The notes under the pieces are model-generated. The model searched no databases and had not been told where the DNA came from. It worked only from the letters and a program-made list of their open reading frames with translations. The position numbers and the translations under genes are program-made. A stretch of 58,966 nucleotides of DNA from Thermoplasmatota archaeon (GTDB taxonomy: Archaea; Thermoplasmatota; E2; DHVEG-1): NCBI GenBank assembly GCA_016927555.1, contig JAFGML010000035.1:1-58966 (forward strand), in the 5' to 3' direction. Shown in pieces: positions 35,870-47,393 of the stretch. Every line of letters starts with the position of its first letter. Position 1 is the first letter of the stretch.

Positions 35870-38593
35870 ATGAGTGCTAACAGGATAGATCTCTCAGATA
35901 CCTTTACACAACAGTCCATACCGGATCTATTAGCAATATTTCAGACCTCCTCTCAGGGTCTCTCAGATGCCAAGGCTTCCGAGCTCCTTACGGTCTATGG
36001 CGCCAATGAGTTCGCACAAGAAAAAAAGAAAACGATTGTGCGAAAGATAGCTGAGGCGCTCATCGAACCAATGGCAGTGATTCTCATTTTCGCATCCCTG
36101 TTGTCGTTTTTCGTTATCGACGATTCGCTGGAGGCGTTTGCCATTCTTGGTGTTGTCATCATCAATACGGTCATCAGTTTGTTTCAGGAGGGAAAAGCAG
36201 AGAAAGCAGCAGAGGAGCTCAAAAAAATCCTTTCACCACAATGTAAAGTACTGCGCAATGGAACCGTCGAAGTCATTGCCTCAAAGTTCCTTGTCCCCGG
36301 GGATGTCATCGTCTTTGAAGCAGGGGATATCATCCCTGCAGACGGCCGACTCATGGAGATGACTGAACTGTTGGTCGATGAGGCGCATCTCACCGGAGAG
36401 AGCGACCCTATCCGCAAGATCACCGAGCCGATATCACAACCTCGTTTGGAACTCTATGAGATGAAAAACATCGTGTTCGCCGGCAGTAAAGTCCTGAATG
36501 GAACTGGAAAAGCGGTCGTGGCGAAAACAGGGAATGCGACAGAGATCGGAAAAATCGCGGTCAACATCCAAGAGGCAAAAGCAGAGCGGACACCCTTGCA
36601 GAAGAAGATGGACCGTGAAGTCAGAGTGTTAGTCGCCCTTGCTATAGTTGCCCTGGTGTTAGTCTTACTCATGGGAGTGTACCGCGGCGCAGACATTCGA
36701 ATCACCATCTTACTTGCGATCAGCATCATGGTCGCCGTTTTCCCTGAAGGACTGCCTGCCTCCATGACGATTGCCTTGTCACTGGCGATGGAGCGGCTGG
36801 CGAAGAACTCCGTAATCGTGAAACAGCTTTCCTCTGTAGAGACGCTGGGGAATGTCGACTACATCTGCACAGATAAAACCGGTACGATCACGAAGCATGA
36901 CATGACCGTCAAGGAATTCTTCATTGGCACGAAATTCCATGTGATGGCTGATCTCTTCAAAATGAGTGCTGAAGGTGAATCGTCCCTGCTCCATGACATC
37001 TTTCTGACGTCGGTGAAGTGCTCGACTGCTCAGGTGGTAGAGCAGGATGGAAACGTTGTCAAAGAACTCGGTGACCCAACAGAGGTTGCCTTGATTAAAG
37101 CCGCGATTCTGAATGGCTTTAAACAGAATCACTTCGACACCTTTACCATCCTCAACAGTATTCCGTTTTCCTCAGAGTTGATGTTCTCTGCGGTTCTCAC
37201 TGAGAGCAGGGCAGGGCAGCGAGAGATTTACATTAAGGGTGCGCCAGAGAAGGTCCTCTCCTTCTGTGATACGTACTATGTGAATGGGAGGATACAACCG
37301 CTTGATGATCACCATCGACACCACATCATTAAGGAGTTGAGTACCCGGTCGGAGAAAGGATTCCGTCTCATCGGATTTGTAAAAAAATCCACCGTCGGCC
37401 CCCTTCAGAACATCGACGTTCACACCATTGAGGGTTGTACGTTCCTTGCCACCGCTGCTATCTACGATCCACCAAAAGATGAAGTCAAGCAGATGATTCA
37501 GGAGACCAAAGAGGCGAACATCCATGTGGTGATGATTACTGGTGATAGTAAAACCACAGGGTTTTCCATCGCAGAGAGCGTTGGGATAGCTTCTGATATC
37601 AACCAGGCTGTTGAGGGCAAAGACATCGAGCAGATGAGCGATGAGGAGTTCGGAAGGCGCGTGGAGGATCTGCGTGTGTACTCACGTGTCGCCCCGCTTG
37701 ATAAATTGAAGATTGTGGAAAAACTACGACAGAAAGACCACATCGTGGCGATGACTGGTGACGGGGTGAATGATGCTCCCGCGTTAAAGCAGGCTGATGT
37801 GGGTATTGCCATGGGCCGTGCAGGCACCCAGGTGTCTCAAGAGGCAGCCAACATCATTCTCACCGATGATAATTTCTCTGTCATGGTGAAGGCCGTTGAG
37901 GAAGGCAGACGGGTGTACCAGAACCTGAAGAAGCTGATCCGCTACCTTCTGACGAACAACATCGGCAAGGTCGTCGGTGTGCTCATCACCCCGCTGCTTG
38001 GGTACCCCGTGCCGTTGATGCCTCTGCAGTTGCTCTGGTCGAATGTGGTGATGGAGTCGTTTCCCGCGGTTGGGGTGAGTACAGATTCTGCTGATCAGTC
38101 TATCATGAAGCGACGTCCCTCGAAGCTCTCCGAGCCGATTATATCCCGGCAGCATCGTCTGCTCATGGTACTGGACGGCGTAGTCTTTGGCTTGTCCATA
38201 GCAGCAGGGTACATTCTGACGCTGCACTACATGCTCACTGCTGGTGCAACACAATCGCACGCGGAGATGACCGCTAGCACGGTTTCCTTTGCCATCACGC
38301 TACTGTCTCCTCAGATCTACGTTTTTATCCTGCGTGAAGGGCGTTTCTTAGAAAAATTCAGACGACGTAATGTACTGCTGAAATCATTTTTTGTCATCAC
38401 GCTACTCATGATCCTTGCGATTCTCTACGTCCCCTGGCTCAACAAGATATTTACGACCACGCCGCTCGTTGATCCTCTGCTGTGGGGTCTCATTCTCGTC
38501 TTTGCGTCATTGACAACGGTTGTCCGAGCAGTGCTCGGGGAGAGGCCTATCCTCTGGCGGAGCAACAGGGCGCCTCAACGTGACAAATCATAA
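35870..38593 (+). CDS. P2-type cation-transporting ATPase
   Basis: '[12 protein letters not shown]', '[12 protein letters not shown]', '[38 protein letters not shown]' and '[22 protein letters not shown]'. Track start is 35813; MSANRI at 35870 has a GGGAG ribosome-binding-like site. Confidence 0.93.
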   Translation: MSANRIDLSDTFTQQSIPDLLAIFQTSSQGLSDAKASELLTVYGANEFAQEKKKTIVRKIAEALIEPMAVILIFASLLSFFVIDDSLEAFAILGVVIINTVISLFQEGKAEKAAEELKKILSPQCKVLRNGTVEVIASKFLVPGDVIVFEAGDIIPADGRLMEMTELLVDEAHLTGESDPIRKITEPISQPRLELYEMKNIVFAGSKVLNGTGKAVVAKTGNATEIGKIAVNIQEAKAERTPLQKKMDREVRVLVALAIVALVLVLLMGVYRGADIRITILLAISIMVAVFPEGLPASMTIALSLAMERLAKNSVIVKQLSSVETLGNVDYICTDKTGTITKHDMTVKEFFIGTKFHVMADLFKMSAEGESSLLHDIFLTSVKCSTAQVVEQDGNVVKELGDPTEVALIKAAILNGFKQNHFDTFTILNSIPFSSELMFSAVLTESRAGQREIYIKGAPEKVLSFCDTYYVNGRIQPLDDHHRHHIIKELSTRSEKGFRLIGFVKKSTVGPLQNIDVHTIEGCTFLATAAIYDPPKDEVKQMIQETKEANIHVVMITGDSKTTGFSIAESVGIASDINQAVEGKDIEQMSDEEFGRRVEDLRVYSRVAPLDKLKIVEKLRQKDHIVAMTGDGVNDAPALKQADVGIAMGRAGTQVSQEAANIILTDDNFSVMVKAVEEGRRVYQNLKKLIRYLLTNNIGKVVGVLITPLLGYPVPLMPLQLLWSNVVMESFPAVGVSTDSADQSIMKRRPSKLSEPIISRQHRLLMVLDGVVFGLSIAAGYILTLHYMLTAGATQSHAEMTASTVSFAITLLSPQIYVFILREGRFLEKFRRRNVLLKSFFVITLLMILAILYVPWLNKIFTTTPLVDPLLWGLILVFASLTTVVRAVLGERPILWRSNRAPQRDKS

Positions 38594-38634
38594 TTTTATT
38601 AAGCGGTCGTCTCATTCGTTGCTGTGGGTTTCTT

Positions 38635-39081
38635 ATGGCAGACCGACCGTCGTACGATGAGTACTTTATGGAAATGGCGCATGTCGTTGCAAAACGGAGC
38701 ACCTGTTTACGTCGAAAGGTTGGTGCTATTCTTGTTAAAGACAAGCACATTCTCAGCACAGGGTACAACGGTGCGCCGAAAGGCCTGAGGCATTGCGCAG
38801 AAACCGGGTGTCTGCGAGAGAACCTCAATATTCCATCGGGTGAGCGCCATGAGCTCTGTCGGGGGTTGCATGCTGAGCAGAACGCGATTATTCAGGCAGC
38901 GGTGTTCGGTATCTCGATCAAAGGCTCTGTGCTGTACTGCACAAATACACCGTGTGTCGTGTGTGTCAAGATGCTGATTAACGCAGGAGTCACAGAGATA
39001 ATCTATTCTGGGGACTACCCTGATGAGCTTGCAAAACAGATGATGGAGGAGAGCACTTTAAAAATAAAAAAATTTAAATAA
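38635..39081 (+). CDS. dCMP deaminase family protein
   Basis: '[12 protein letters not shown]', '[15 protein letters not shown]' and '[20 protein letters not shown]' (zinc HAE...PCxxC). Confidence 0.93.
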   Translation: MADRPSYDEYFMEMAHVVAKRSTCLRRKVGAILVKDKHILSTGYNGAPKGLRHCAETGCLRENLNIPSGERHELCRGLHAEQNAIIQAAVFGISIKGSVLYCTNTPCVVCVKMLINAGVTEIIYSGDYPDELAKQMMEESTLKIKKFK

Positions 39082-39162
39082 TAGGAAGAGATATAAAAAT
39101 TTGGTTGAAAAATTGAAAAATTATATATACATAAGAATTGATTTATTCTGCGAGGAGAATGT

Positions 39163-39549
39163 ATGAAACGGAAAAAGTCATTCGTGTTGGATGATAACGA
39201 GAATAAGGCGGTCCAATTGTTCTCAGAGCTCGGTATGCCTAAGAACCTTGCGAAGACATTACTGTATATCTCCCAGGTCGATGAATGCCGCTCCGCAGAC
39301 GTTGAACAGGGGGCAGACCTTCGACAACCAGAAGTCAGCGTAGCCATGCAGGAACTCAGACGACGGGGCTGGGCAAAGAAACGGGATGTCAAGAAGAAAG
39401 GGAAAGGACGACCAGTTCATCTCTACAAGCTCACGGCAGACCTGCCGACGATTCTAAAGAGCTTTGAAAAAGAAAAAATGAAAGAAGTCGAGAACATCAG
39501 AACTGACCTGGATCAGCTCCATAATCTTATCACTTCCATAGAAAAGTAA
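39163..39549 (+). CDS. Winged-helix-turn-helix transcriptional regulator
   Basis: 'LGMPKNLAKTLLYISQVDECRSADVEQGADLRQPEVSVAMQELRRRGWAKKRDVKKKGKGRPVHLYKL'. GAGGAG upstream of the ATG and an AT-rich promoter. Confidence 0.75.
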   Translation: MKRKKSFVLDDNENKAVQLFSELGMPKNLAKTLLYISQVDECRSADVEQGADLRQPEVSVAMQELRRRGWAKKRDVKKKGKGRPVHLYKLTADLPTILKSFEKEKMKEVENIRTDLDQLHNLITSIEK

Positions 39550-39633
39550 CCAGTGAGAGTTCGTATTCCCCTCACTCCTTCTAAACTATTCATTAGCGTA
39601 ATACGTCGTTCGTGGATTTGAGGAGAGTGAAAC

Positions 39634-40725
39634 ATGAGCGCGAGAGTCAAAACTCTTTTTCAGAAGAGTACAACAGCTGTTGACGTAATCCTGGTAAAAA
39701 ATGGTGCGGCTCCTTTTATCGATGATAACTTCTTTTATGTCACGGAACTAACCCAGGGGCTGTTCGAGGGTTCTGCTGTTCTCCTCCATCCCGATGGCGC
39801 CTGTGACCTTCTCGTCTCTGAGCTGGAAGCAGAGAGCGCACGGAAAGCAACCGCCAACCTCTCCGTCTACACGTCCACTGAGCAGTACTCAACGCTGCTG
39901 AAACACCTCCTAGGGACAGCAACAACTGTTGGAATCAATGGTGGCGGACTGTCGTACCATGAGTACATAAAACTCAAAGAGATGTTCCCGCAGGTGGCCT
40001 TCGTTGACCTCTCCAAAGTGTTCATAGCCACCCGCATGGTCAAAGAACCCCAAGAGGTAGAGCACATCAAGCACGCCTGCCGGATCGCTGATGATACCAT
40101 GGCTGCTCTCCCCGATGTGGTGTTCCCTGGGATGACCGAATGTCAGCTTGCCGCAGAGATCAACTACTTGCTGCAGAGCAATGGCGCAGAAAAACCAGCG
40201 TTTGACACGATCTCCTCATTTGGAAAGAACAGTGCAGAGCCGCACTACAGCCATGGCGACACACCACTTGCTGAGGGTGATCTGATGGTCTGTGATTTTG
40301 GAGCAAGTCTGAACAAGTACAACTCTGACATCACCAGAACGTTTGTGTATCGATCCGCACGCCAGCAGCAGAAAGAGATGTACGACACCGTGCTGCAGGC
40401 ACAACGCATCGCCTGTGAGATGATACGACCCGGGGTGGTCGCACGAGACGTCCACCAGGCGGTCAGTTCCTACATCGATTCAACCAAATTCAAAGGAACC
40501 TTCATCCACTCCACAGGGCATTCCCTTGGGCTTGCTGTCCATGATGGCCCTGGCTTGACTGCTGAGAACACGATGGTCCTGCAGGAAAACATGGTGCTCA
40601 CCGTAGAACCCGGGGTGTACCTCCCAGGTATCGGTGGGGTTCGCATTGAAGACGACGTCCGTGTCACCCACGAGGGCATTGAGGTACTGACGAAAAGCCC
40701 ACGGACGTTCACTGAATTGAACTAA
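39634..40725 (+). CDS. M24-family aminopeptidase P / Xaa-Pro peptidase
   Basis: 'DLMVCDFGASLNKYNSDITRTFVY', 'FIHSTGHSLGLAVHDGPGL', 'MVLTVEPGVYLPGIGGVRIEDDV'. Confidence 0.93.
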   Translation: MSARVKTLFQKSTTAVDVILVKNGAAPFIDDNFFYVTELTQGLFEGSAVLLHPDGACDLLVSELEAESARKATANLSVYTSTEQYSTLLKHLLGTATTVGINGGGLSYHEYIKLKEMFPQVAFVDLSKVFIATRMVKEPQEVEHIKHACRIADDTMAALPDVVFPGMTECQLAAEINYLLQSNGAEKPAFDTISSFGKNSAEPHYSHGDTPLAEGDLMVCDFGASLNKYNSDITRTFVYRSARQQQKEMYDTVLQAQRIACEMIRPGVVARDVHQAVSSYIDSTKFKGTFIHSTGHSLGLAVHDGPGLTAENTMVLQENMVLTVEPGVYLPGIGGVRIEDDVRVTHEGIEVLTKSPRTFTELN

Positions 40726-40742
40726 GGGTTCTACCACAGCTC

Positions 40743-40982
40743 TTAGGGTTTATCTCGCTTATACGTCCAGTTGATTTCCGAGTTGATTTTCTTGTACAAC
40801 TCGGCGCCCCTCTCTAATATTTTCTTCTCATTGAGAACTTCTAAGGATTCATCAGCGACTATCTTTAAGGCATCACGGAGTTCCTTCCGTTTTGCCTTCA
40901 GCATTTCAATTCCAATGGTAATCAGTTCGTTCATGATTTCAGAGACATTCTCTCCTTCTATTGTAATGTTAATCTTCACCAT
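40743..40982 (-). CDS. Small hypothetical protein (predicted helical)
   Basis: 79-aa ORF with coding-like composition, 'MVKINITIEGENVSEIMNELITIGIEMLKAKRKELRDALKIVADES'. No family recognised. Confidence 0.5.
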   Translation of the reverse strand: MVKINITIEGENVSEIMNELITIGIEMLKAKRKELRDALKIVADESLEVLNEKKILERGAELYKKINSEINWTYKRDKP

Positions 40983-41154
40983 GCCTGTTCCCTCAGTTTA
41001 TTTTTTCCCTGGTTTTTCTGGTTCAAAACCGGTGTTGCACCCTGCCATAAAAACCACCACTTATATACTTTTGTGTCTCACAAGAGAGGCATGATTGAAG
41101 CATGGGCCCTTCAAAGAATAATTCTTAATACCCTGAAGCTCTTACGGAGGTCCA

Positions 41155-42078
41155 ATGGTCACTGTAGGCTCTTCTGTTGTCAGTCGTACAGAAACTATCG
41201 CAGCAGCGACAACACTTTCTCTCGTTGGTCTGGGTGTACTGCAGGTACTCCTTGGTGAAACTATTTCGCAGAGTGTCGCCCTCATCGCTAATGGTATCGA
41301 TTGCATTGGAGACGGCTTTGTCTCTGGTATCGTCTGGGTGAGTCTGCGGTTCGTCAAACGACCTGCGGACCAGCGGTTCCATTTCGGGTACTACAAACTT
41401 GAGAACATTGCTTCGATTGCTGCCACTGTCGTAATGTTCCTGTTATCAGGCTACATCATCTATCGTTCGTATTATCAATTAGTGAGCCCTCAGGAAATCG
41501 AGCTACCGTTTCTTGGGGCAGTTGTCGCCTTTGTTGCTGGGTTCGTTGGCGTTACCCTTGGCGTCATCAAGATTAGATCGGGCAAGCAGAACAAAATGAA
41601 CTCATTGAAACTGGATGCTATCAACACCATCAAAGATGGGACCACCTCATTTCTCACGGTCTTTGCTCTCGTGCTCTCCTCCTTTGGTTTACAGGCCGCT
41701 GATGCAATCATCGGATTCATCATTGCTGGACTTATCCTCACCATCGGGTTCATCGCCATCAAAGAAGCAGGGTACATGCTTGTGGACGCCTGTGATGGCG
41801 ATTGCCTCATGTACGGGCTGCTCATTAAAACCTATGCGGAGCGCGTCCCTGGCGTACAGGCAGCAAAGGTGGTCCGGCTTCGTCGGACAGGCCCGGTCAT
41901 CCAAGGTGAACTTGAGATTGCTGTGCCAGGTCATTTATCCGTCTCAGAGCTGCATGCCATCCAATCTGAGATTATCAAAAAATCCAGTGAGAAAATCTCT
42001 GAACTGGAGCGGTTGACTATCTCTGCCGTCCCCTGTGAACAGCCTGAGCACTTTGAGGGAAACACTCAGCGTCGTTAG
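41155..42078 (+). CDS. Cation diffusion facilitator (CDF) family transporter
   Basis: 'SVALIANGIDCIGDGFVSGIVWVSLRFVKRPADQRFHFGYYKLENIASI', 'KLDAINTIKDGTTSFLTV', multiple TM and a cytoplasmic C-domain. Confidence 0.9.
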   Translation: MVTVGSSVVSRTETIAAATTLSLVGLGVLQVLLGETISQSVALIANGIDCIGDGFVSGIVWVSLRFVKRPADQRFHFGYYKLENIASIAATVVMFLLSGYIIYRSYYQLVSPQEIELPFLGAVVAFVAGFVGVTLGVIKIRSGKQNKMNSLKLDAINTIKDGTTSFLTVFALVLSSFGLQAADAIIGFIIAGLILTIGFIAIKEAGYMLVDACDGDCLMYGLLIKTYAERVPGVQAAKVVRLRRTGPVIQGELEIAVPGHLSVSELHAIQSEIIKKSSEKISELERLTISAVPCEQPEHFEGNTQRR

Positions 42079-42497
42079 AGGTGTTGTAATCGTTGGTGGA
42101 GTTTGACGACGGTTTCTACCGCTGCTTTTCCTCGTTCAATACGGTCTTCAGCCTGCAAGCGACTCATCCCTGGGCCTGAGATTCCCAGGCCAACCGGTTT
42201 ATTGTACTCTAAGGCGAGGTCAGCGATCTTCCGAGCAGCATGCTGGATCACCAGGTCATCATGCTCTGTTTCCCCTTCAATGACTGCTCCGATGGTAATC
42301 ACACCATCGATATCCTTGCGTGCGAGTAGTGCCTTCACCGCTAGACCCATGTCGAAGACCCCGGGGACTTTGACGACTTTGGTGATTGCTGCACCCAGGA
42401 ACTCCGCATGCTCTCTTGCGCGTTCGAACATCATGGTGGTGATGTCGTAGTTGAAATCAGAGACGACTGCTCCGATGCGTATGGTTTCTTTTGCCAT
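42075..42497 (-). CDS. ribH: 6,7-dimethyl-8-ribityllumazine synthase
   Basis: 'RIGAVVSDFNYDITTMMFERAREHAEFLGA', 'VPGVFDMGLAVKALLARKDIDGVITIGAVIEGETEHDDLV'. Confidence 0.95.
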   Translation of the reverse strand: MAKETIRIGAVVSDFNYDITTMMFERAREHAEFLGAAITKVVKVPGVFDMGLAVKALLARKDIDGVITIGAVIEGETEHDDLVIQHAARKIADLALEYNKPVGLGISGPGMSRLQAEDRIERGKAAVETVVKLHQRLQHL

Positions 42498-42524
42498 TCT
42501 TTTTTTGCCTCCATTTATTACTTG

Positions 42525-43437
<913 letters not shown>

Positions 43438-43459
<22 letters not shown>

Positions 43460-44136
43460 GCTTTGATGATTTCTTTTCCTTCAAGGAAGATGAGGTTGTG
43501 GTGTTTCGCATAGGTGCGTGCGTCTTCTTTGGGGAGTGCTTTTCCATGGTTCCCCATGATCTCACAGCCGCTTCCCACAGGAATCAGCCCGGCCATCTCC
43601 AGGAGAGATATGCCTAGCTCGGTATGACCTTTTCGTTCATGGAGCAGCCGTGATGCAGCAACGCAGATGGGCACGTGTCCTGGTGAGCGGAACTCCTTCC
43701 CAAATGCTGTGATAGCTGCATGGCTGTCAAGGTTTTTTGTTTTTTCAACGAGTGCTGCGAACTGTTTCATGGTGAGGCTGCGGTCGTTATCTGTGATCCC
43801 TGTGAAGGTGTTCCGGTGGTTGATGTACAAGGAGAATGAGGATTTAGTATCGTACGGGATGTCATTTGGTACGAGTTCTTTGAGGACTGGGTATTGTGTA
43901 CCGACGCTGGAGAACAGGTCTGCGAGGAACGGCAGTTGCAGGGTCTGTGCAGCCTGGTTAGAAACCATGAGAAAGATGAGTCCTCCGCCGTCTTGACGCA
44001 TGCGTTGAATCGCCTGGGGTGTCGCGTGTTGCGAGGCGATGACAAGGTCGGTTTCTCCTTCTCTGGACTCATTGTCGTAGACGAGGATGAACTGTCCGTG
44101 TTGGAGTGCGTTGAGTGCCTGTTGTATCTTCTGAAT
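43438..44136 (-). CDS. ribB: 3,4-dihydroxy-2-butanone-4-phosphate synthase, N-terminus extended with a putative ATT start
   Basis: The track ORF (43438-44001) lacks the RibB N-terminus. The same frame continues upstream as '(I)QKIQQALNALQHGQFILVYDNESREGETDLVIASQHATPQAIQRMRQDGGG', containing the conserved D..REGETD substrate loop. In-frame TGA just upstream; no ATG/GTG/TTG between; GGTGA lies 6 nt before ATT. Confidence 0.85.
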
Positions 44137-44188
44137 AAGGAGTCACCAGCAGGAAAGCATTCACCCAGGTAAAATAAATATTGGTGTG

Positions 44189-44416
44189 TTACTCAGAAAT
44201 GGGTCGACTTGGTTTGTTTTTACTCCTGGACACCACATAGCGGGTGATGTAGCCCGCTATCCTATTTCGTAACAAGTTACTGCTGACCGTCACTAGCTTG
44301 TCAAGTTTTTCTTTATTCCCTTGAAAATCACCATTGAAATGATCTGGATATTTCTTCACTAAGTCAATTGCTACGCTTTTGATATGTGTCTGTCGTATGT
44401 TGCCCAGGTTAATCAC
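44189..44416 (-). CDS. rps17e: 30S ribosomal protein S17e
   Basis: 'LGNIRQTHIKSVAIDLVKKYPDHFNGDFQGNKEKLDKLVTVSSNLLRNRIAGYITRYV' is a clear S17e signature. Confidence 0.92.
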   Translation of the reverse strand: MINLGNIRQTHIKSVAIDLVKKYPDHFNGDFQGNKEKLDKLVTVSSNLLRNRIAGYITRYVVSRSKNKPSRPISE

Positions 44417-44540
44417 CCTTCAGATATAGAGTCCCGGAATACTGTTGAGTTATTTAAAGTTACTGCGCAAGATTCCCTGGTAAAAACGGGGATAGACAGC
44501 CAGTATTTTCTCCGGATAGATAACAGAGTCATAGAAGCGT

Positions 44541-45791
44541 TTACACGCCGTTGACGTAGTAATCCTTATCGTAATACGAGGTGGTCATCTCTTCTTTAAT
44601 TACATCTGCGAGGCGTTTAATCCCCTCGAGGATAACTTCATCCTCTGAGTAGGAAAAGTTCAGCCGCATCGAGTTATAGTTGCTGCTGTCGGGGTAGAAG
44701 GCATCACCAACCACGTAGGCAACCTTTTTTGCCAACGCCCGCTTAAACATCAATCGTGTGTTGATGTTCTTCGGCAGGGTCACCCAGAGGAACATCCCGC
44801 CGCCAGGCACGTTCCATTTCGCCTCTTTTGGGAAGTACTCTTTTAATGCTTTAATCATCACATCTCGTTTATGATGGTAGAGTGTCTTGATGTGCTGAAT
44901 CTGCTTGTCCAAGTACCCTCCCTTGACGTACTCGTAGGCGACGTACTGCACGAACATATTAGAGCACAGGTCACTGGATTGTTTGGTGAGCGCGAATTTA
45001 TTGATGATTTCTTCAGAGGCGACCACCCAGGCGAGGCGGAACCCCGGGGCAAGGACTTTGGAGAACGTACCGATGTACACCACCCGTCCTTTCGTATCTA
45101 GAGACTTAATTGGGGGAATCGGTTTACCTTCGAACACCAGCTCTCCGTACGGATCATCCTCAATGATCAAGAAATCGTACTCTGAGGCGATCTCCAGTAG
45201 CTCCTTGCGATGCTCCAAGGAGATGCTCTCACCAGAGGGATTCTGGAAGGTTGCCACCGCGTACAGAAACTTAGGAGTAATCCCTGTGCGGTGTAACCGT
45301 TTCAAGTTCCGTCGTAAGGAATCGATGTCAATGCCTTCGTCGTTCATCGGGATACATTCACAGTTGCCTTGGTACGCATGGAACGCCTGCAGCGCACCGA
45401 GATACGTCGGTGCACTGGTAATGTACGTATCACCTTGTTCTAAAAAATTATAGGCAATAAAGGAAAGTGCTTGCTGGGCACCATTAGTGATCAGGATGTC
45501 ATGCAGCTCACAGTCAATACCCTTCTTTTCCTTCATCCTCTTTGCGAGGACATCACGGAGGAGAGGTAACCCCTCAGTGGTCCCATACTGCAGCGCATTG
45601 TGAATGTTGGTCTTGAACACCTTCTCGATGCACTCATGGATGACGTCAACCGGGAATGCCTGGGGGTTTGGTAAACCGCCTGCCAGCGAGATGAACCCTG
45701 CGCTCTGGGTGAGCTTGAGGAGCTCTCGTATTTCTGAGGATTTCAGGGATTTTGATCGGCTTGTGAACAGACGGTCGTAGTTAACCACCAT
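44541..45791 (-). CDS. PLP-dependent class I/II aminotransferase (LysN/2-aminoadipate-aminotransferase-like)
   Basis: 'FISLAGGLPNPQAFPVDVI', 'LQYGTTEGLPLLRDVLAKRM', 'ITNGAQQALSFIAYNF', 'EDDPYGELVFEG' and 'YIGTFSKVLAPGFRLAWV'. Confidence 0.9.
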   Translation of the reverse strand: MVVNYDRLFTSRSKSLKSSEIRELLKLTQSAGFISLAGGLPNPQAFPVDVIHECIEKVFKTNIHNALQYGTTEGLPLLRDVLAKRMKEKKGIDCELHDILITNGAQQALSFIAYNFLEQGDTYITSAPTYLGALQAFHAYQGNCECIPMNDEGIDIDSLRRNLKRLHRTGITPKFLYAVATFQNPSGESISLEHRKELLEIASEYDFLIIEDDPYGELVFEGKPIPPIKSLDTKGRVVYIGTFSKVLAPGFRLAWVVASEEIINKFALTKQSSDLCSNMFVQYVAYEYVKGGYLDKQIQHIKTLYHHKRDVMIKALKEYFPKEAKWNVPGGGMFLWVTLPKNINTRLMFKRALAKKVAYVVGDAFYPDSSNYNSMRLNFSYSEDEVILEGIKRLADVIKEEMTTSYYDKDYYVNGV

Positions 45792-45880
45792 AAAAAATGC
45801 CCCGTGCCTGTAATCGGTTCTCTTATATTAAAACTTGGTATCTAGCAAAAAAAGGTTTTTTTATGTTTTTTCCCTGATTT

Positions 45881-47389
45881 TTATAGATAGGACTTCACTA
45901 ACAATCGTTTCCGTTTCAACGCCCTGTCCAATTCTTTCTCCATATCCCTCGTGTCAATACTCACCCAATGAACAGCATCATGTTCAAACAACTCAAAGAG
46001 AGGGAACCGTCCATCCCAGGGCTCCCAGGTCTTCTGCAACGTCATCCCGCTAATGGTCCGTATATTTGTTGCTCCTATCGCACCCATGGCATCAGCAAAA
46101 GGAATCAACCGATCCATAGGCAGAGCAACACCAATGGTTTGTAAAAAACTCCCAAGAGGTTTCGCACGCGTTGGTAACTCCATGAGATCAGACACCGGGG
46201 TGACCCTGATGACTCTAAACAACGGAGATGGCTCAAAATTCAACGTACTTTCATCATAGACCACTAACCACTGATGCGTTGCTGAGGGAAAAATCTTCAC
46301 TGGCTCCCCCATCATCTCTTTAGTCAAGTACTGGTAGTAGCCATCTAACACCTGCATTTTCCCAGGTTTTGATCCTTTCGGCAGTGCCTGTGTCGTGGTT
46401 TCCATTTCTGTGGCAAGTAACCCAGCAAATTCTTTTGGAGAGACAGTTCCTCCCGTTTCTACAAAGATTTCCTGGGGGGAAAAACATCCTTGTTGATCCC
46501 AGGCACAGACGTCAAGGGACACCAGCTCAGCAATCTCAGATGCCCGCTTTCCCAGATATTCTCTTGCTAATGCGATGAAACTAAATTTATGCCAATGACC
46601 GGCGAGAGGCACTTTATGTCTATGTGAGAGCTCAGAAAGACTCCTGCGTGCTTGTTCCCCGCCTGTCGCACGCACCAGGTCTGATTGTGAAAATAAATAC
46701 TCTTGGACATGCGACTGTTCGCTTCCGAAAGGGAGCACTGCGATGGTAGCGGCAAGCTTCGGGTCGATGTCTGCAATGGATTGTGCGTACAAGGCGCCGA
46801 ACACTGGTTCTTCAGAGGGGACCTTCACCCATGAGGCTGCGTCAACCAGTTTATCCATCACGATTTCAAATGCTGCCAGACCAAGGATGTTCCCTGCGCA
46901 GATATGACCAATGACTTCTGGTTCGTAATTCGAATGACTCACGTGAGGTTTTCCATAGGCTTTGACGTATCCCTCTTGAAAGGGTTGAAAGGTATGGTAC
47001 TCCTGTGGGTTGGGTTTGCCGAATAACGTGAGATTTTCTTTCTTCATCACTTGGAAGAACTGCTGAAAACCCCAGTGCTCAAGCATTTCTACAGAAAAAC
47101 CAGTGATGGTTGGGAGGATTTCCCGCGTCAGTCTCCTCCCCTCGTAGGAGGGATCCATCCATCGGTCATTGACCTTCCCAAGAATGTCTAGAATCTGTGG
47201 GATGTCAAGGGTAAGGAGATACTCGTTTCGCGCTGTTTTTATACCCTGGATGATTTTCTTCAAGGCTTCTTCTGTGAGGATGGGTTTTACAAGAGTGATA
47301 TCATTGCCGGCATCCTCTGACAGAAACTCGATATCGTCGTTTATGCCAAGCGAGGGGTCCCAAAAATAACACTTGATGGTTGTTCCCAT
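45881..47389 (-). CDS. LuxC-like long-chain acyl reductase
   Basis: 'EVIGHICAGNILGLAAFEIVMDKLVDAASWVKVPSEEPVFGALYAQSIADIDPKLAATIAVLPF' and Cys-containing 'SLDVCAWDQQGCFSPQEIFVE'. Consistent with the LuxC acyl-CoA reductase family. Confidence 0.85.
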   Translation of the reverse strand: MGTTIKCYFWDPSLGINDDIEFLSEDAGNDITLVKPILTEEALKKIIQGIKTARNEYLLTLDIPQILDILGKVNDRWMDPSYEGRRLTREILPTITGFSVEMLEHWGFQQFFQVMKKENLTLFGKPNPQEYHTFQPFQEGYVKAYGKPHVSHSNYEPEVIGHICAGNILGLAAFEIVMDKLVDAASWVKVPSEEPVFGALYAQSIADIDPKLAATIAVLPFGSEQSHVQEYLFSQSDLVRATGGEQARRSLSELSHRHKVPLAGHWHKFSFIALAREYLGKRASEIAELVSLDVCAWDQQGCFSPQEIFVETGGTVSPKEFAGLLATEMETTTQALPKGSKPGKMQVLDGYYQYLTKEMMGEPVKIFPSATHQWLVVYDESTLNFEPSPLFRVIRVTPVSDLMELPTRAKPLGSFLQTIGVALPMDRLIPFADAMGAIGATNIRTISGMTLQKTWEPWDGRFPLFELFEHDAVHWVSIDTRDMEKELDRALKRKRLLVKSYL

Positions 47390-47393
47390 GACC

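Noticed and set aside
37784-38260. 158-aa antisense ORF inside the P-type ATPase
   Set aside because: Antisense to conserved ATPase motifs, with His/Arg-rich composition and no independent signal.
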